Under the pieces are notes generated by a model. The model searched no databases. It saw only the letters and a list, made by a program, of their open reading frames with translations, and was not told where the DNA came from. Of a stretch of 64,000 bases of DNA, positions 7,714 to 16,932 are shown piece by piece (the stretch's first letter is position 1; every line of letters starts with the position of its first letter). The translations under genes and the position numbers were made by a program. Source of the DNA: Streptomyces sp. NBC_01460 (GTDB taxonomy: Bacteria > Actinomycetota > Actinomycetes > Streptomycetales > Streptomycetaceae); assembly GCF_036227405.1 (NCBI RefSeq), contig NZ_CP109473.1, positions 7,254,001 through 7,318,000 of the forward strand. The letters are read 5' to 3'.

Positions 7714-9954
7714 CTACAACTCCTTGATGCGGATGTCGCGGTAGGAGATCACGTCCGTGGTGCTGTGGACCTGGAGACCGATGTAGCCGGAGGCGTACCG
7801 CCGGCCGTCGGTACCCGGGTCGTCGCCCCGCGGCGGCTCGAAGAGCTGACCGCCGGTGTTGTCGAACTCGTTGATCAGGACACCGTTGCGGTAGACCGAG
7901 TAGTGCTGGTCCACCACCTTGACCTCGTAGTCGTTCCAGGTGCCCTTGGGGGTGACCCCGGCGCCGCCGAGGCCGACCCGGTCGAAGCCGTACAGGGAAC
8001 CGGTCTTGTACATGTCGCCGTCGGGACGGTCGTTGACCTGGATCTCATGGCCGTACTTGATGGCGACCCACTCCGGACGGGACTCCTCCGGGTGGTCGTG
8101 GACGTCCGGGAAGCGGACGAACACGCCGCCGTTGGCGTTGCCCGTGCCGGGGGCGTCGTCCCGCCACTGGAGCTTCAGCGAGAAGTCCCCGTACTGCCGG
8201 GCCGGGAACCACAGCATCCCCATGCCGTCCACGGTGGTGGAGCTGGTGATCGAGCCGTCCTCCGTGTTCAGCCCGAACTTCCCGCCGCCGACCTGCTCCC
8301 ACTTGGCGAGCGAGGCGGCGGTGCCGTCGAAGAGCTTGCGGTAGCCCTCGTCCCGGCCAGGCCCGCCGATGCCGGACTGCTTGGCGGCCCTGTAGATCTT
8401 CTTGTGCTCACGGGCGTCGACGACCCCGTCGGAGAGCAGCTTGTCCAGGACCTTGTCGACGTGCTTGAGGAACAGCGCGTGCGAGGACCAGTCCTTCTCG
8501 TCCTCGATCAGTTCGTTGATGGTGCAGCGGTTCCCGGTGAGCCGGTTGGGAACACCCGTGTCGACCGTGCCGACGATCACGGTGAGCCGTGTGTCGTACT
8601 CCGGGCAGTTGGGCGCCGGGACGCCGCCGCTCTCGGCGATGGTGAACGAGGACTGCTTCGCCGCGGAGGTGTTGCCGGCCTTGTCCGTCGCCCGGTGGGC
8701 GAACGTGTGACGGCCGACGCGGTCGATGATGACGGGGGAGGAGTAAGCGAGGTACGGCCCGCCGTCCAGGGAGTACTCGACCTTGTCCACGCCCGAGTCC
8801 GCGTCGGTCGCCTTGACCGTGGCCTCGGCGCTGGTGATGAACGCGCCGTCGGAGTTCTTGTCGCCCGACACCACCACCGATGTCTCCGGCGGCGTCTTGT
8901 CCTGCGACGGGGGTTCGACGACGGTGAAGTCGACGGACTTCTCGGCCGCCACGTTGCCCGACTTGTCGGTGGCGCGGTAGCGGACGGTGTGTGCCCCGAC
9001 CTCGTGCACCATCACGGGTGCGGTGTACGCCTTCCAGGCGCCGTCCGCCCCGATCGCGTACTCGATGGTGTTGACGCCCGACCCGGTGTCGGACGCGGTC
9101 ACGGTGACCGTGGCCATGCCGAGGTACGCGCCCGCGTCGTCCTTCTCGCCGGACACCGTCGCCGAGGTCTCCGGCGGGGTCTTGTCGTCGGTCGGAGGCG
9201 CGGCGACCGCGAACTCGGCGGACTTCTCCGCCGCCGCGTTGCCGGCCTTGTCGGTGGCGCGGTAGCGGACGGTGTGCGATCCGACCTCGTTCACCACGAC
9301 GGGCGTGGTGTACGGCTGCCAGGCGCCGTCCGCGCCGATCGCGTACTCGACGGTGTCGACACCCGATCCCGCGTCGGTCGCCGCCACGGTGACGGTCGCC
9401 TGGCCGATGTACGCGCCGTCGGCGTTCTTGTCGCCGTCCACGGTCGCCGACGTCTCGGGAGCGGTGGTGTCCTCGCCACCGCCGCCGTCCTCGGTCACCG
9501 TGAGGATGCCCTGCATGGAGCCGTGGCCGGGGATGGTGCAGTGGTAGAAGTACCGGCCGGGCGTGAGGGTGACCTCGACGCTGTGCTTGCCGCCCTCGCT
9601 GTCACTGGGGTTGGCGAGGATGTTGACCGGCACGTCGCTGTTGAACTCCGGGTCCGACACGCTGAACGTCAGCGTGTGCGGCATGCCCGTGGTGTTGCCC
9701 GTGGCCGCGCTGTTCTCGAAGACGATGGTCGCCGCGCCGGCCACCGCCGTCTTCGGCGCCGTCAGATAGTGGTCGATGGGGTCGCCGGCGCTCCAGTTGA
9801 GCACCTGGGCGGCGGCTGCCGCCGCCCGGTCGTCGTCCCGTCCGTAGGCGGCCGTCGACGCCAGCCCGAGGACCATGAGGAACGAACCGAGCAGGGCGAG
9901 CCACCACCGGGCGGGCCCGTACCGCCGTCGCGCGAGGAGTGAAGGGTGTCTCAC
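7714..9954 (-). CDS. Secreted multidomain protein: cupredoxin, three Ig-like repeats, 3-keto-disaccharide hydrolase (DUF1080) domain
   Basis: A 746-residue exported protein. The GTG at 9954 overlaps the stop of the upstream gene by 4 bp and is followed by an N-terminal membrane/signal segment (about residues 14-37). Domains in order: a plastocyanin-like cupredoxin domain (about 45-150, with a Met-Pro-His and a YFYHCTIPGHGSMQG copper-site motif), three near-identical ~90-residue OmpL47/Ig-like repeats (each with the TAPETSATV start, SGVDTVEYAIGADGAW middle and RYRATDKAGN end), a central linker, and a C-terminal DUF1080 domain (about 545-746) starting GYRKLFDG. DUF1080 is known as a 3-keto-disaccharide hydrolase family. 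It is co-transcribed with the ThuA/sugar dehydrogenase gene, which suggests extracellular processing of oxidised sugars. Confidence 0.82.
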   Translation of the reverse strand: MRHPSLLARRRYGPARWWLALLGSFLMVLGLASTAAYGRDDDRAAAAAAQVLNWSAGDPIDHYLTAPKTAVAGAATIVFENSAATGNTTGMPHTLTFSVSDPEFNSDVPVNILANPSDSEGGKHSVEVTLTPGRYFYHCTIPGHGSMQGILTVTEDGGGGEDTTAPETSATVDGDKNADGAYIGQATVTVAATDAGSGVDTVEYAIGADGAWQPYTTPVVVNEVGSHTVRYRATDKAGNAAAEKSAEFAVAAPPTDDKTPPETSATVSGEKDDAGAYLGMATVTVTASDTGSGVNTIEYAIGADGAWKAYTAPVMVHEVGAHTVRYRATDKSGNVAAEKSVDFTVVEPPSQDKTPPETSVVVSGDKNSDGAFITSAEATVKATDADSGVDKVEYSLDGGPYLAYSSPVIIDRVGRHTFAHRATDKAGNTSAAKQSSFTIAESGGVPAPNCPEYDTRLTVIVGTVDTGVPNRLTGNRCTINELIEDEKDWSSHALFLKHVDKVLDKLLSDGVVDAREHKKIYRAAKQSGIGGPGRDEGYRKLFDGTAASLAKWEQVGGGKFGLNTEDGSITSSTTVDGMGMLWFPARQYGDFSLKLQWRDDAPGTGNANGGVFVRFPDVHDHPEESRPEWVAIKYGHEIQVNDRPDGDMYKTGSLYGFDRVGLGGAGVTPKGTWNDYEVKVVDQHYSVYRNGVLINEFDNTGGQLFEPPRGDDPGTDGRRYASGYIGLQVHSTTDVISYRDIRIKEL

Positions 9955-12449
9955 TGCGCTGCCGCCTTCCTGGCCAGGTCTGCGACGGCCGGGGTCGGGC
10001 CGCCGCCCTTGTAGGTCACGCGCCACAGCGCGGACTTGGAGTCGGAGGTGAAGAAGCCGCGCCCGTAGTCCAGGACGTAGAGCGAACCGTCCGGGGCGAA
10101 CTTCCAGTCCATGAGGTTGCGGATGCCGTCCGCCCCCACCGGGATGATCTTCTTCAGGGACTCGGCGTGCGTGGGCAGACCGCCCTTGCCGACCGTCTTC
10201 GGGTCGGTCAGCACGGCGTGACGCGGCTGGGTGTCGTCGTAGAAGTCACCGACGAACCACTTCCCGTCCCAGTACGACGGCCACTTGGCCTCGCTCGTGC
10301 TCGCCGCGTCGTAGCGGTAGACCGGGCCGTTCATCGTGGCCTGGCCGCCGCCCTTGAGCCAGGGCAGGAGCTGCTTCTGGTCCTCCACCCTGTAGCTCGG
10401 GATGCCGTCGGCGTCGCGCGGGTAGTCGACGCCGCCGCCCTGGGGGGAGTACCAGATGGTGTTGCCGGTCACCGGCGGGATCTTGACCAGGCCGTCGTTG
10501 TTCGGCGACTCGTTCCTCGGCGCGTCGCAGTCGTACCAGCCGAGCGGCTTGGACGGGTCGGGCAGGTTGCGGTCCCGGTAGGGCTGCTTGTTGCCCATGC
10601 AGTACGGCCAGCCGTGGTTGCCGGCCTTGGTGATCGCGGCGAACGTGTCGTACTTGGCGGGACCCCAGGTGGTGCTCGGGGCGCCGGCGTCGGGGCCGAC
10701 CCAGCCCGCGTACAGGGTGTCCGTCGACGTGTCGACGGAGATGCGCGCCGGGTTGCGGACGCCCATCACGTAGATCTCGCCGCGGGTCTTGCCGCCGCCC
10801 TCGTCCGGCTCCTCGCCGGTGAAGAGGTTGCCGGACGGCAGGGTGTAGGTGCCGTCGTCCTCGGGGTGGATCCGGAGGATCTTGCCGTTGAGGTTGTTGG
10901 TGTTCCCCGCGGTGCGGCGGGCATCGGCGAACGAGACGCCCTTGTAGTTCGGCTCCGGGTTGTTGCCCGAGTAACCGTCGCTGAAGCCCGAGGAGTTGTT
11001 GTCACCCGTGGCGATGTACAGGTTGTCCTTCGAGTCCCAGGCCATGCCGCCGCCCGCGTGGCAGCAGCTGTGGATCTGGACCGGCCAGTGCAGCAGCACC
11101 TTCTCGGACGCCAGGTCCAGCTTGTTCGTGGCGGGGTCGAAGGTGAAGCGCGAGACCTGGCGCACCGCCATCTGCTTGTCCCGGTCGATCTTGGCGTGCG
11201 GGGTGTAGTGCAGGTAGACCCAGCCGTTGGTGGCGAAGTCGGGGTCCAGCTCGATCCCGAGCAGTCCCTCCTCCACCTTGACCAGCTCGTCGCCGCCGCC
11301 CTTGTTGCCGAAGACGCTCAGCTTCCCGGCGAGGGTGACCTTCTTGGTCGCGGGATCGTACACATGGATCTCGCCCTCGCCCTTGCCGACGTTCGGGTCC
11401 TTCCAGTCGGTCACGACCGGCACGCTGCTGTCCGCGCCGCCGCGCCCGATGTAGAAGACCCGCCCGTCCTTGGCGGTGACCAGGCCGTGCGGTTCGCCGA
11501 TCTGGTCGTTCTGCCCGGGCTGGTTGGGCTGGGTGAGCCGCTCGGCCGTGTAGTTGGAGTCGATCGTGGCCTTGCAGTCCGCCTGCGAGATGCGGCTCGT
11601 CCAGGCCAGCGCGCCGCGCAGGTGGTCGCGGAAGTCGGTCTCCGCGAAGCTCGCGGCCGTGCCGCCCATGGCGGTGTAGAAGGACCGGCCGCCGTCGTAG
11701 TCACGGCACCAGGAGACCGGGTGGTCCCAGCCGTTGGCGCTCTTGCCCGGGGTGTAGGTGATCTCGCGGACCCGGGCCACGGTGTGGACGTCGCCGGACG
11801 GGTTGTCCTTCCAGTTCAGCCACTTGTCCGGGCGCTTCCACTCCAGCGGCAGGTTCTTCGTCGCCGGGTGCTGGCGGTCGCCGATCTCCACCGTGGCGCG
11901 CTGGACGCCGGTCGGGCTGTCCGCCGCCGGGCGGGCGCCCACCAGACCGGTGAACCAGTCGGAGTACGGCTCGGTACGCGCCGCGTCGTGGATGCCGAGG
12001 AAGCCGCCGCCGGCCTCCATGTAGGCCTCCAGGCCCGCTTCCTGCTCCGGGTCGAGGACGTCACCGCCGCCGGTCAGGAAGACGACGGCGTTGTACTTGC
12101 CGAGCTGCTTGCCGTTGGTGAAGACGGCGGCGTCGTCGGTGGCCACGGTCTTGAAGCGGCCGGCCTCGGGCCCGGTGAGACCGATCTTCTCGACGGCCGC
12201 GATGCCCGCGTCGACGGTCGGCGACTCCTCGCCCGCCGAGGCGTGGAACACCAGCACCTTGACGTCGGCCCCGCCGGGCGGCGTGGGCAGGGACAACGTT
12301 GTCGCGATGCGTTCCTTCAGCCCCGGGTCCGGATGCGGGCCGGCGTTGGCCGCGTTGCCGCCGAGCAGGGACGCGGTCAGGCCGCCCACCGCGACGGCCG
12401 CCGCGATGCCGCGGCGTGATCTGGACCTGCGATGTGGTGTGCGCTGCAT
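9951..12449 (-). CDS. Secreted ThuA domain - PQQ-type sugar dehydrogenase fusion
   Basis: An 832-residue secreted protein with an Arg-rich N-terminus and signal sequence (about residues 1-38). An N-terminal ThuA-like glutamine-amidotransferase-fold domain (about 60-290: LVFHASAGEE, VVFLTGGGDVLD, GFLGIHDAA) is fused to a soluble PQQ-dependent glucose/sorbosone dehydrogenase beta-propeller (about 330-815: GEPHGLVTAKDGRVFYIGR, CCHAGGGMAWD, NNLNGKILRI, GVRNPARI). Such propellers oxidise sugars using PQQ and calcium. The ATG at 12449 is preferred over a GTG four codons upstream because GGTGGG lies about 8 bp before it. The fusion is common in Streptomyces, but the substrate is unknown. It precedes the DUF1080 gene in one operon and is divergent from a small laccase. 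Confidence 0.85.
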   Translation of the reverse strand: MQRTPHRRSRSRRGIAAAVAVGGLTASLLGGNAANAGPHPDPGLKERIATTLSLPTPPGGADVKVLVFHASAGEESPTVDAGIAAVEKIGLTGPEAGRFKTVATDDAAVFTNGKQLGKYNAVVFLTGGGDVLDPEQEAGLEAYMEAGGGFLGIHDAARTEPYSDWFTGLVGARPAADSPTGVQRATVEIGDRQHPATKNLPLEWKRPDKWLNWKDNPSGDVHTVARVREITYTPGKSANGWDHPVSWCRDYDGGRSFYTAMGGTAASFAETDFRDHLRGALAWTSRISQADCKATIDSNYTAERLTQPNQPGQNDQIGEPHGLVTAKDGRVFYIGRGGADSSVPVVTDWKDPNVGKGEGEIHVYDPATKKVTLAGKLSVFGNKGGGDELVKVEEGLLGIELDPDFATNGWVYLHYTPHAKIDRDKQMAVRQVSRFTFDPATNKLDLASEKVLLHWPVQIHSCCHAGGGMAWDSKDNLYIATGDNNSSGFSDGYSGNNPEPNYKGVSFADARRTAGNTNNLNGKILRIHPEDDGTYTLPSGNLFTGEEPDEGGGKTRGEIYVMGVRNPARISVDTSTDTLYAGWVGPDAGAPSTTWGPAKYDTFAAITKAGNHGWPYCMGNKQPYRDRNLPDPSKPLGWYDCDAPRNESPNNDGLVKIPPVTGNTIWYSPQGGGVDYPRDADGIPSYRVEDQKQLLPWLKGGGQATMNGPVYRYDAASTSEAKWPSYWDGKWFVGDFYDDTQPRHAVLTDPKTVGKGGLPTHAESLKKIIPVGADGIRNLMDWKFAPDGSLYVLDYGRGFFTSDSKSALWRVTYKGGGPTPAVADLARKAAAQ

Positions 12450-12451
12450 GT

Positions 12452-12515
12452 GGTCACCCACCCCTCTGGGTCACTTCTCCGGTCACTTCTCTCGTCATCG
12501 CACCTCTGTGGTCAC
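12452..12515. repeat. Four GGTCAC repeats before the ThuA-dehydrogenase gene
   Basis: The hexamer GGTCAC begins at 12452, 12469, 12481 and 12510. The middle two continue as GGTCACTTCT. The spacings (17, 12 and 29 bp) are irregular. They lie in the 5' untranslated or promoter region of the minus-strand operon. They could be half-sites of a regulator; no candidate is known. Confidence 0.4.
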
Positions 12516-12681
12516 TGCGACAGCGCCCGAAGTTAGACCTCTTTTCGCGACTCGCCAATAGGTATGGCAGCAATCGAACGAACTTTGTCCTGAGTGTGGA
12601 TAAACGCGGAACCCCCGACTACGGTATGGGCCGTCCAGGGGAGCAGCGCGTCAGTTTCCTTCTTGCAGTGGGGAGTTCGAC

Positions 12682-13671
12682 ATGGACCGAAGGACCTTCA
12701 ACCGGCGGATGCTGGTGGGCGGTGGAGTGGCGGCGGCCACCGGGGTGACATCGATGTCACTCGGAGCGGTGCAGGCCACGTCCGCGGAGAACCCGGCGAA
12801 GACGGCCCCCGCGGGAGGAGCTGTACGCCATCTCAAGCTGTACGCCGAGACCCTGGCCGACGGCTCGATGGGATACGGCTTCGAGAAGGGCAAGGCGTCG
12901 GTCCCCGGGCCGCTCATCGAGATCACCGAGGGTGACACGCTGCACATCGAGTTCGAGAACACCACGGACGTCGACGCCAGCCTCCATGTCCACGGCGTCG
13001 ACTACGACATCGCGAGCGACGGCACGCGGATGAACCGCAGCCACGTCGAACCCGGCGGCACCCGCACGTACACCTGGCGCACCCACACCCCGGGGCGCCG
13101 CAAGGACGGCACCTGGCAGGCGGGCAGCGCCGGTTACTGGCACTACCACGACCACGTCGTCGGCACGGACCACGGCACGGGCGGCATCCGCAAGGGCCTG
13201 TACGGACCGCTCGTCGTGCGCCGCAAGGGTGACGTCCTGCCCGACAAGACGATCACGATCGTCTTCAACGACATGACGATCAACAACAAGGCGGCGCACG
13301 AGAGCCCCGACTTCGAGGCCACGGTGGGCGACCGGGTCGAGGTCGTCATGATCACGCACGGTGAGTACTACCACACGTTCCACATCCACGGGCACCGCTG
13401 GGCGGACAACAGGACGGGCCTGCTCACCGGTCCCGACGACCCCAGCCGCGTGGTCGACACCAAGATCTGCGGACCCGCCGACTCCTTCGGCTTCCAGATC
13501 ATCGCGGGTGAACACGTCGGAGCCGGTGCCTGGATGTACCACTGCCACGTCCAGAGCCACTCCGACATGGGCATGGCCGGCCTGCTCCTCGTCGCCAAGG
13601 CCGACGGCACGGTCCCGGGGTACGACCCGCCGCACCACGCCGCCGGTGCGGCCGAGGCGCACGAACACTGA
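12682..13671 (+). CDS. Two-domain multicopper oxidase (small laccase)
   Basis: A 329-residue small laccase of the Streptomyces SLAC/EpoA type: a two-domain, trimeric multicopper oxidase that oxidises phenols and reduces oxygen to water. The N-terminus carries a twin-arginine signal (DRRTFNRRM) for folded export. All copper ligands are visible: LHVHG (H102, H104), WHYHDH (H154, H156), HTFHIHGH (H231, H234, H236) and [13 protein letters not shown] (H287, C288, H289, H293, M298). These numbers coincide with those remembered for S. coelicolor SLAC. It ends 7 bp before a convergent helicase gene and is divergent from the secreted sugar-oxidation operon. Roles in lignin/humic chemistry or morphogenesis are inferred from the family. 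Confidence 0.96.
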   Translation: MDRRTFNRRMLVGGGVAAATGVTSMSLGAVQATSAENPAKTAPAGGAVRHLKLYAETLADGSMGYGFEKGKASVPGPLIEITEGDTLHIEFENTTDVDASLHVHGVDYDIASDGTRMNRSHVEPGGTRTYTWRTHTPGRRKDGTWQAGSAGYWHYHDHVVGTDHGTGGIRKGLYGPLVVRRKGDVLPDKTITIVFNDMTINNKAAHESPDFEATVGDRVEVVMITHGEYYHTFHIHGHRWADNRTGLLTGPDDPSRVVDTKICGPADSFGFQIIAGEHVGAGAWMYHCHVQSHSDMGMAGLLLVAKADGTVPGYDPPHHAAGAAEAHEH

Positions 13672-13678
13672 CGGGCGG

Positions 13679-15859
13679 TCATACCTGCGCGGCGAGCCGC
13701 AGCTGCTCCTCCTCGACGATGCGCCGGGCGAGCGCCCCGTCCGACACGTCGACGGCGTCGGGCGTCGCCTCGGCGACATCACTGCGGCGCGCGTAGGCGT
13801 CGAAGAGCCGGTCCTTGCGCGCCAGGATCTCCAGCATCCGCTGGTCCACGCTGTCCACCGCGAGGAGCCGGTGGACCCGCACACTCCGTATCTGCCCCAT
13901 GCGGTGCGCCCTGGCCACCGCCTGGTGCTCCATCGTCGGCTTGATCTGCGGCTCGCAGAGGATGACGACGGACGCCGCCTGGATGTTGAGCCCGACGCCG
14001 CCGGCCTGTATCTGGCCGAGCAGCACCGCGTGCCCGTCGACCGCGCCGAAGGAGTCGACCAGCTCCTGCCGGCGCGCGGCCGGGACCCTGCCGGAGACGG
14101 GTCCGAACACCCCGTCGCCCAGGGCCTCCCCGACCGCCCGGAGAACCTCGCCGAAGTAGGAGAACACCACGACCTTGAGGCCGTTGCCCTCGGCCTCCGC
14201 GACGAGCTCGCGCAGCCGGTTCAGCTTCGCCGACGTCTCCGGGCGGGCGTAGGCGGCGCGGCGCATCCGCATGAAGTGCCCCGAGCCGACGGCCTCGCGG
14301 TACGCCTCGAGGTCGGCCGGCGAGAACTCCTCCCACTCGTCGGCCTGCACCAGCGCGGGGAGTTCGCCCAGGACGTCGGCCTGGTTCCGCCGCAGATAGG
14401 CGGGGGCGACGGCCCTGCGGAACGCCTGCGAACCGGCGACGCCGTGCGTGGAGGTGACGAGTGGCGCCAGCTCGGGCCTCAACTGGCGCACCAGGCTGCG
14501 GAACTCCTCGACCCGGTTCTCCATCGGGGTGCCGGTCAGGAACAGCACCCGCTCGGTGTGCCGGGTCCAGCCGCCGACGGCCCGGGAGCGCCGGGTCGCG
14601 GGATTCTTCACGAAGTGGGCCTCGTCCACCACCACCATGCCCGGCCGCACCCCGCACCCGGGGCCCTCCGGCAGTGTGGACAGCGCGTCGAAGGTGGTCA
14701 GGGCGACCCCGCCCCGCTCGCGCCACTCGCCGAAGGCCCCGAGGCGCTCCGGACCGTGCACCTGGACCGGCCGCAGGGTGGAGCGCGCGGATACCTCCCG
14801 CCGCCAGTTGATCAGGACGCTCGCCGGGCACACCACCAGGAAGTGGGTCTCGCCCCCGGCGGCGAGATGAGCCAGCGCGGCGATGGCCTGGACGGTCTTG
14901 CCGAGCCCCATCTCGTCCCCGAGGATCACCCGCTTCTGGGCCAGCGCGAAGCGCGCGCCGAACGACTGGTAGCCGCGCAGCGAGACCCGCAGGCACGTGT
15001 CGTCGAGCCGCAGCCCGCGGACCCGGTCCGCGATCCCCGCCGGCAGGAACCCCTCGGCCGCGTCCCGGTCCGGTCCGCTGCCGGACAGCTCGGCGAGCAG
15101 GCTGTAGTACTCGGCCGGGCGCAGCTCGAAGTCGACCCAGGCCTCCGCCTCCGACGCGGGCCCCCGCAGCAGGTCGACGGAGACCTGCCCGAACAGGGTC
15201 CTGAGTCCCCGCGCGGCCGCGGCCGCCGTCACCGACCCGACGGAGGCGACGGACTCCTGGACCCGGGCACCGGCCGCCCGCCCCGAGAACAGCATCCGCA
15301 GCCGGCTCCGCGCCGGTGCGGCCGCCGCGAGCAGTGGTTCCAGCTCCTCGGTGAGACGCCGCGCGAGGTCGACCGCCCGGCGCACGTCGGGCCCGCCCTC
15401 CACCAGCCGGTGGAGGGCCACCAGCAGCGCGGTCGTGGCCGCGTCCGGCGCGTCCATGTCGATCCGTACGGCGACGGTGTCCCGCACGGCGTGCGCGATC
15501 TGCCGCGCCGCGGCGAGCGCATGGTCCGCCGTCTGCGCCCCTACGCCCGGGATCTGGCGGAGCTCGTAACGCCCGGCTCCGTGCACCCGGCCCACCGTCG
15601 CGTAGCCCGCCTGTTCCACGGCGCCGAGCCGCAGGCGGCCCTCCGTGACGTCGGCGAGCCGGGAGACGGGGATCGAGGCCAGCTCGGCCTCCACCAGGGC
15701 GTCCAGAGCGGGAGTGAGCGCGGTGTGCGCGGCCTCGACGGCGGAGATGTGGTCGCCCAGCACCGCGCGGGCCGTCGCGGCCAGCGCCTCGGCGTCGTCG
15801 AGCAGCTCACGTGCGGCTCTTCCCCTGGGTGCCGCGCCCGCGGGTCCGGCCTGAGTCAT
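13679..15859 (-). CDS. SNF2-family DEAD/DEAH helicase-like ATPase
   Basis: A 726-residue SWI2/SNF2-type double-stranded DNA translocase. The ATG at 15859 has GAGGGA 8 bp upstream. The first ~310 residues form a family-specific region with a helix-hairpin-helix-like IPGVGAQTA segment. Then come motif I DEMGLGKT, motif II DEAH (VVDEAHFVKN), motif III LTGTPMENR, and the C-terminal RecA domain with QIQAGGVGLN and the motif VI region HQAVARAHRMGQ. No nuclease or methylase domain is attached, and none is encoded beside it, so this is not evidently part of a restriction or defence system. It stands alone between the laccase and IclR genes. A general role in DNA repair or chromatin remodelling is the family expectation. 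Confidence 0.9.
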   Translation of the reverse strand: MTQAGPAGAAPRGRAARELLDDAEALAATARAVLGDHISAVEAAHTALTPALDALVEAELASIPVSRLADVTEGRLRLGAVEQAGYATVGRVHGAGRYELRQIPGVGAQTADHALAAARQIAHAVRDTVAVRIDMDAPDAATTALLVALHRLVEGGPDVRRAVDLARRLTEELEPLLAAAAPARSRLRMLFSGRAAGARVQESVASVGSVTAAAAARGLRTLFGQVSVDLLRGPASEAEAWVDFELRPAEYYSLLAELSGSGPDRDAAEGFLPAGIADRVRGLRLDDTCLRVSLRGYQSFGARFALAQKRVILGDEMGLGKTVQAIAALAHLAAGGETHFLVVCPASVLINWRREVSARSTLRPVQVHGPERLGAFGEWRERGGVALTTFDALSTLPEGPGCGVRPGMVVVDEAHFVKNPATRRSRAVGGWTRHTERVLFLTGTPMENRVEEFRSLVRQLRPELAPLVTSTHGVAGSQAFRRAVAPAYLRRNQADVLGELPALVQADEWEEFSPADLEAYREAVGSGHFMRMRRAAYARPETSAKLNRLRELVAEAEGNGLKVVVFSYFGEVLRAVGEALGDGVFGPVSGRVPAARRQELVDSFGAVDGHAVLLGQIQAGGVGLNIQAASVVILCEPQIKPTMEHQAVARAHRMGQIRSVRVHRLLAVDSVDQRMLEILARKDRLFDAYARRSDVAEATPDAVDVSDGALARRIVEEEQLRLAAQV

Positions 15860-15955
15860 GTGCGTCCCTCTGTCCCCGCCGCCCCTCCGTGACCGGCGGC
15901 CGTCGCCCTCCCGGGCGCGTCCCATCGTGCCACGGGCGCGGAGCGGCGCCGCGCC

Positions 15956-16777
15956 TCACAGGGCGGGCGGCCTGCGCTCCGCCGGTGTCAGCAGCAGCAC
16001 CGCCAGGGCGCGCGCGCAGGACCGGGCCTCTTCGAGGAACCGGTCCATCCGTTCGTCGGTGATCACGGAGGGGGTGGCGCGCACCGCGAGCGCGAAGCGC
16101 GCGTGACCGGCGCCGTCCAGCACGGGGACGGCCAGGGTGCGCACCCCGAGCGCCGACTCGCCGTCGTTCAGTGCGTACGCCGCGTGACGCACCCGCGCCA
16201 ACTCGGCCTGCAACAGCGCAGGTTCGACGATCGTACGATCAGTGAAGGCGCGCAGCGGCGGGAGTGCGGCGGGGCCGCCGTCGCCCGGCCGGGCCCAGGC
16301 CAGCAACACCTTGCCCAGGGCTGTCGAGTGCAGGGGCCGGCGCAGCCCCATCCGCGGGGTGACCGAACCGCCCGCGACGATCACGGCGTGCGGGCCGCTG
16401 CGCAGGGCCAGATCAGCCGTCGCGCCCGTGCGCTCGGCCAGGTCGGCCAGCTCCGGCGCCGCCAGATGCAGTCCGCGCTGGTGGTACGAGAGCCGGCCGA
16501 GCTCCGTCACCGCTGGGCCCAGCCGGTAGCGCGCGGTGCGCGGGTCCTGCTCCAGGAAGCCCGAACCCAGCAGGGTGCGGGCCAGCCGGTGTGCCGTGGA
16601 GGCGGAGAGCTCCAGGCGCCTGGCGAGGTCGGAGGCGCTCAGGTCCGGTCCGTTGTCGTGGAAACAGTGCAGGACGTCCAGCGCCCGCCGGACCGCCTGC
16701 GCCCCGCCCGGGGGGCTCTGCGCCGCTGCCTCGCTCATGCCGCTCTCGCTCTCCGCTGGTGAGGTGGAAGGAGACAT
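15956..16777 (-). CDS. IclR-family transcriptional regulator
   Basis: A 273-residue regulator with an N-terminal winged helix (AVRRALDVLHCFHDNGPDLSA..., about residues 28-90) and a C-terminal GAF-like effector domain (about 105-265, containing HSTALGKVLLAW and ALGVRTLAVPVLD). The ATG at 16777 is chosen because GGAG lies 5 bp upstream; the extra N-terminal residues of longer starts show no family features. It is divergent from the sulfur-acquisition operon (leader peptide at 16933), so it probably controls that operon. A perfect palindrome covers its own start codon, which would allow autoregulation. The effector is unknown; an organosulfur compound or sulfur status is the natural guess. Confidence 0.88.
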   Translation of the reverse strand: MSPSTSPAESESGMSEAAAQSPPGGAQAVRRALDVLHCFHDNGPDLSASDLARRLELSASTAHRLARTLLGSGFLEQDPRTARYRLGPAVTELGRLSYHQRGLHLAAPELADLAERTGATADLALRSGPHAVIVAGGSVTPRMGLRRPLHSTALGKVLLAWARPGDGGPAALPPLRAFTDRTIVEPALLQAELARVRHAAYALNDGESALGVRTLAVPVLDGAGHARFALAVRATPSVITDERMDRFLEEARSCARALAVLLLTPAERRPPAL

Positions 16778-16784
16778 GGTCTCC
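16770..16784. promoter_or_regulatory. Palindrome over the IclR gene start codon
   Basis: GGAGAC-ATG-GTCTCC is a perfect inverted repeat (6-bp arms, 3-bp centre) that includes the start codon of the IclR gene. A second palindrome with the same AC-ATG-GT core lies at 16844. Autoregulatory binding is inferred, not shown. Confidence 0.4.
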
Positions 16785-16843
16785 ACATTACGGGAGCGGA
16801 ATGATCGTGAAAGGGCGCTCCGCAACACTCTGTTCATACTCGA

Positions 16844-16858
16844 TCCCACATGGTGGGA
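16844..16858. promoter_or_regulatory. Palindrome upstream of the sulfur operon leader
   Basis: TCCCAC-ATG-GTGGGA is a perfect inverted repeat (6-bp arms, 3-bp centre), 75 bp before the leader peptide start and 74 bp from the similar palindrome at 16770. It lies where the promoter of the sulfur operon must be. It is a candidate operator for the divergent IclR protein. Confidence 0.4.
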
Positions 16859-16932
16859 GAAAGGTTGTGGACCGGTGCGGGGCCGTGGCACTGTGCAGTC
16901 CTCGTCACCGGCGTACGGAAAGGAGCAGAGCC

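Noticed and set aside
6607..9942. Very long open frames on the + strand opposite the secreted-enzyme genes (also 9939-12419, 13361-15892 and 60164-62431)
   Set aside because: They lie antisense to clear genes (cupredoxin/DUF1080 protein, sugar dehydrogenase, helicase, Tex), have Arg/Val/Gly-biased translations without domains, and arise because stop codons are rare at this GC content.
13679..15859. Defence island component (DISARM- or BREX-like helicase)
   Set aside because: The SNF2 helicase is flanked by a laccase and an IclR gene, with no methylase, nuclease, phospholipase or other defence gene.
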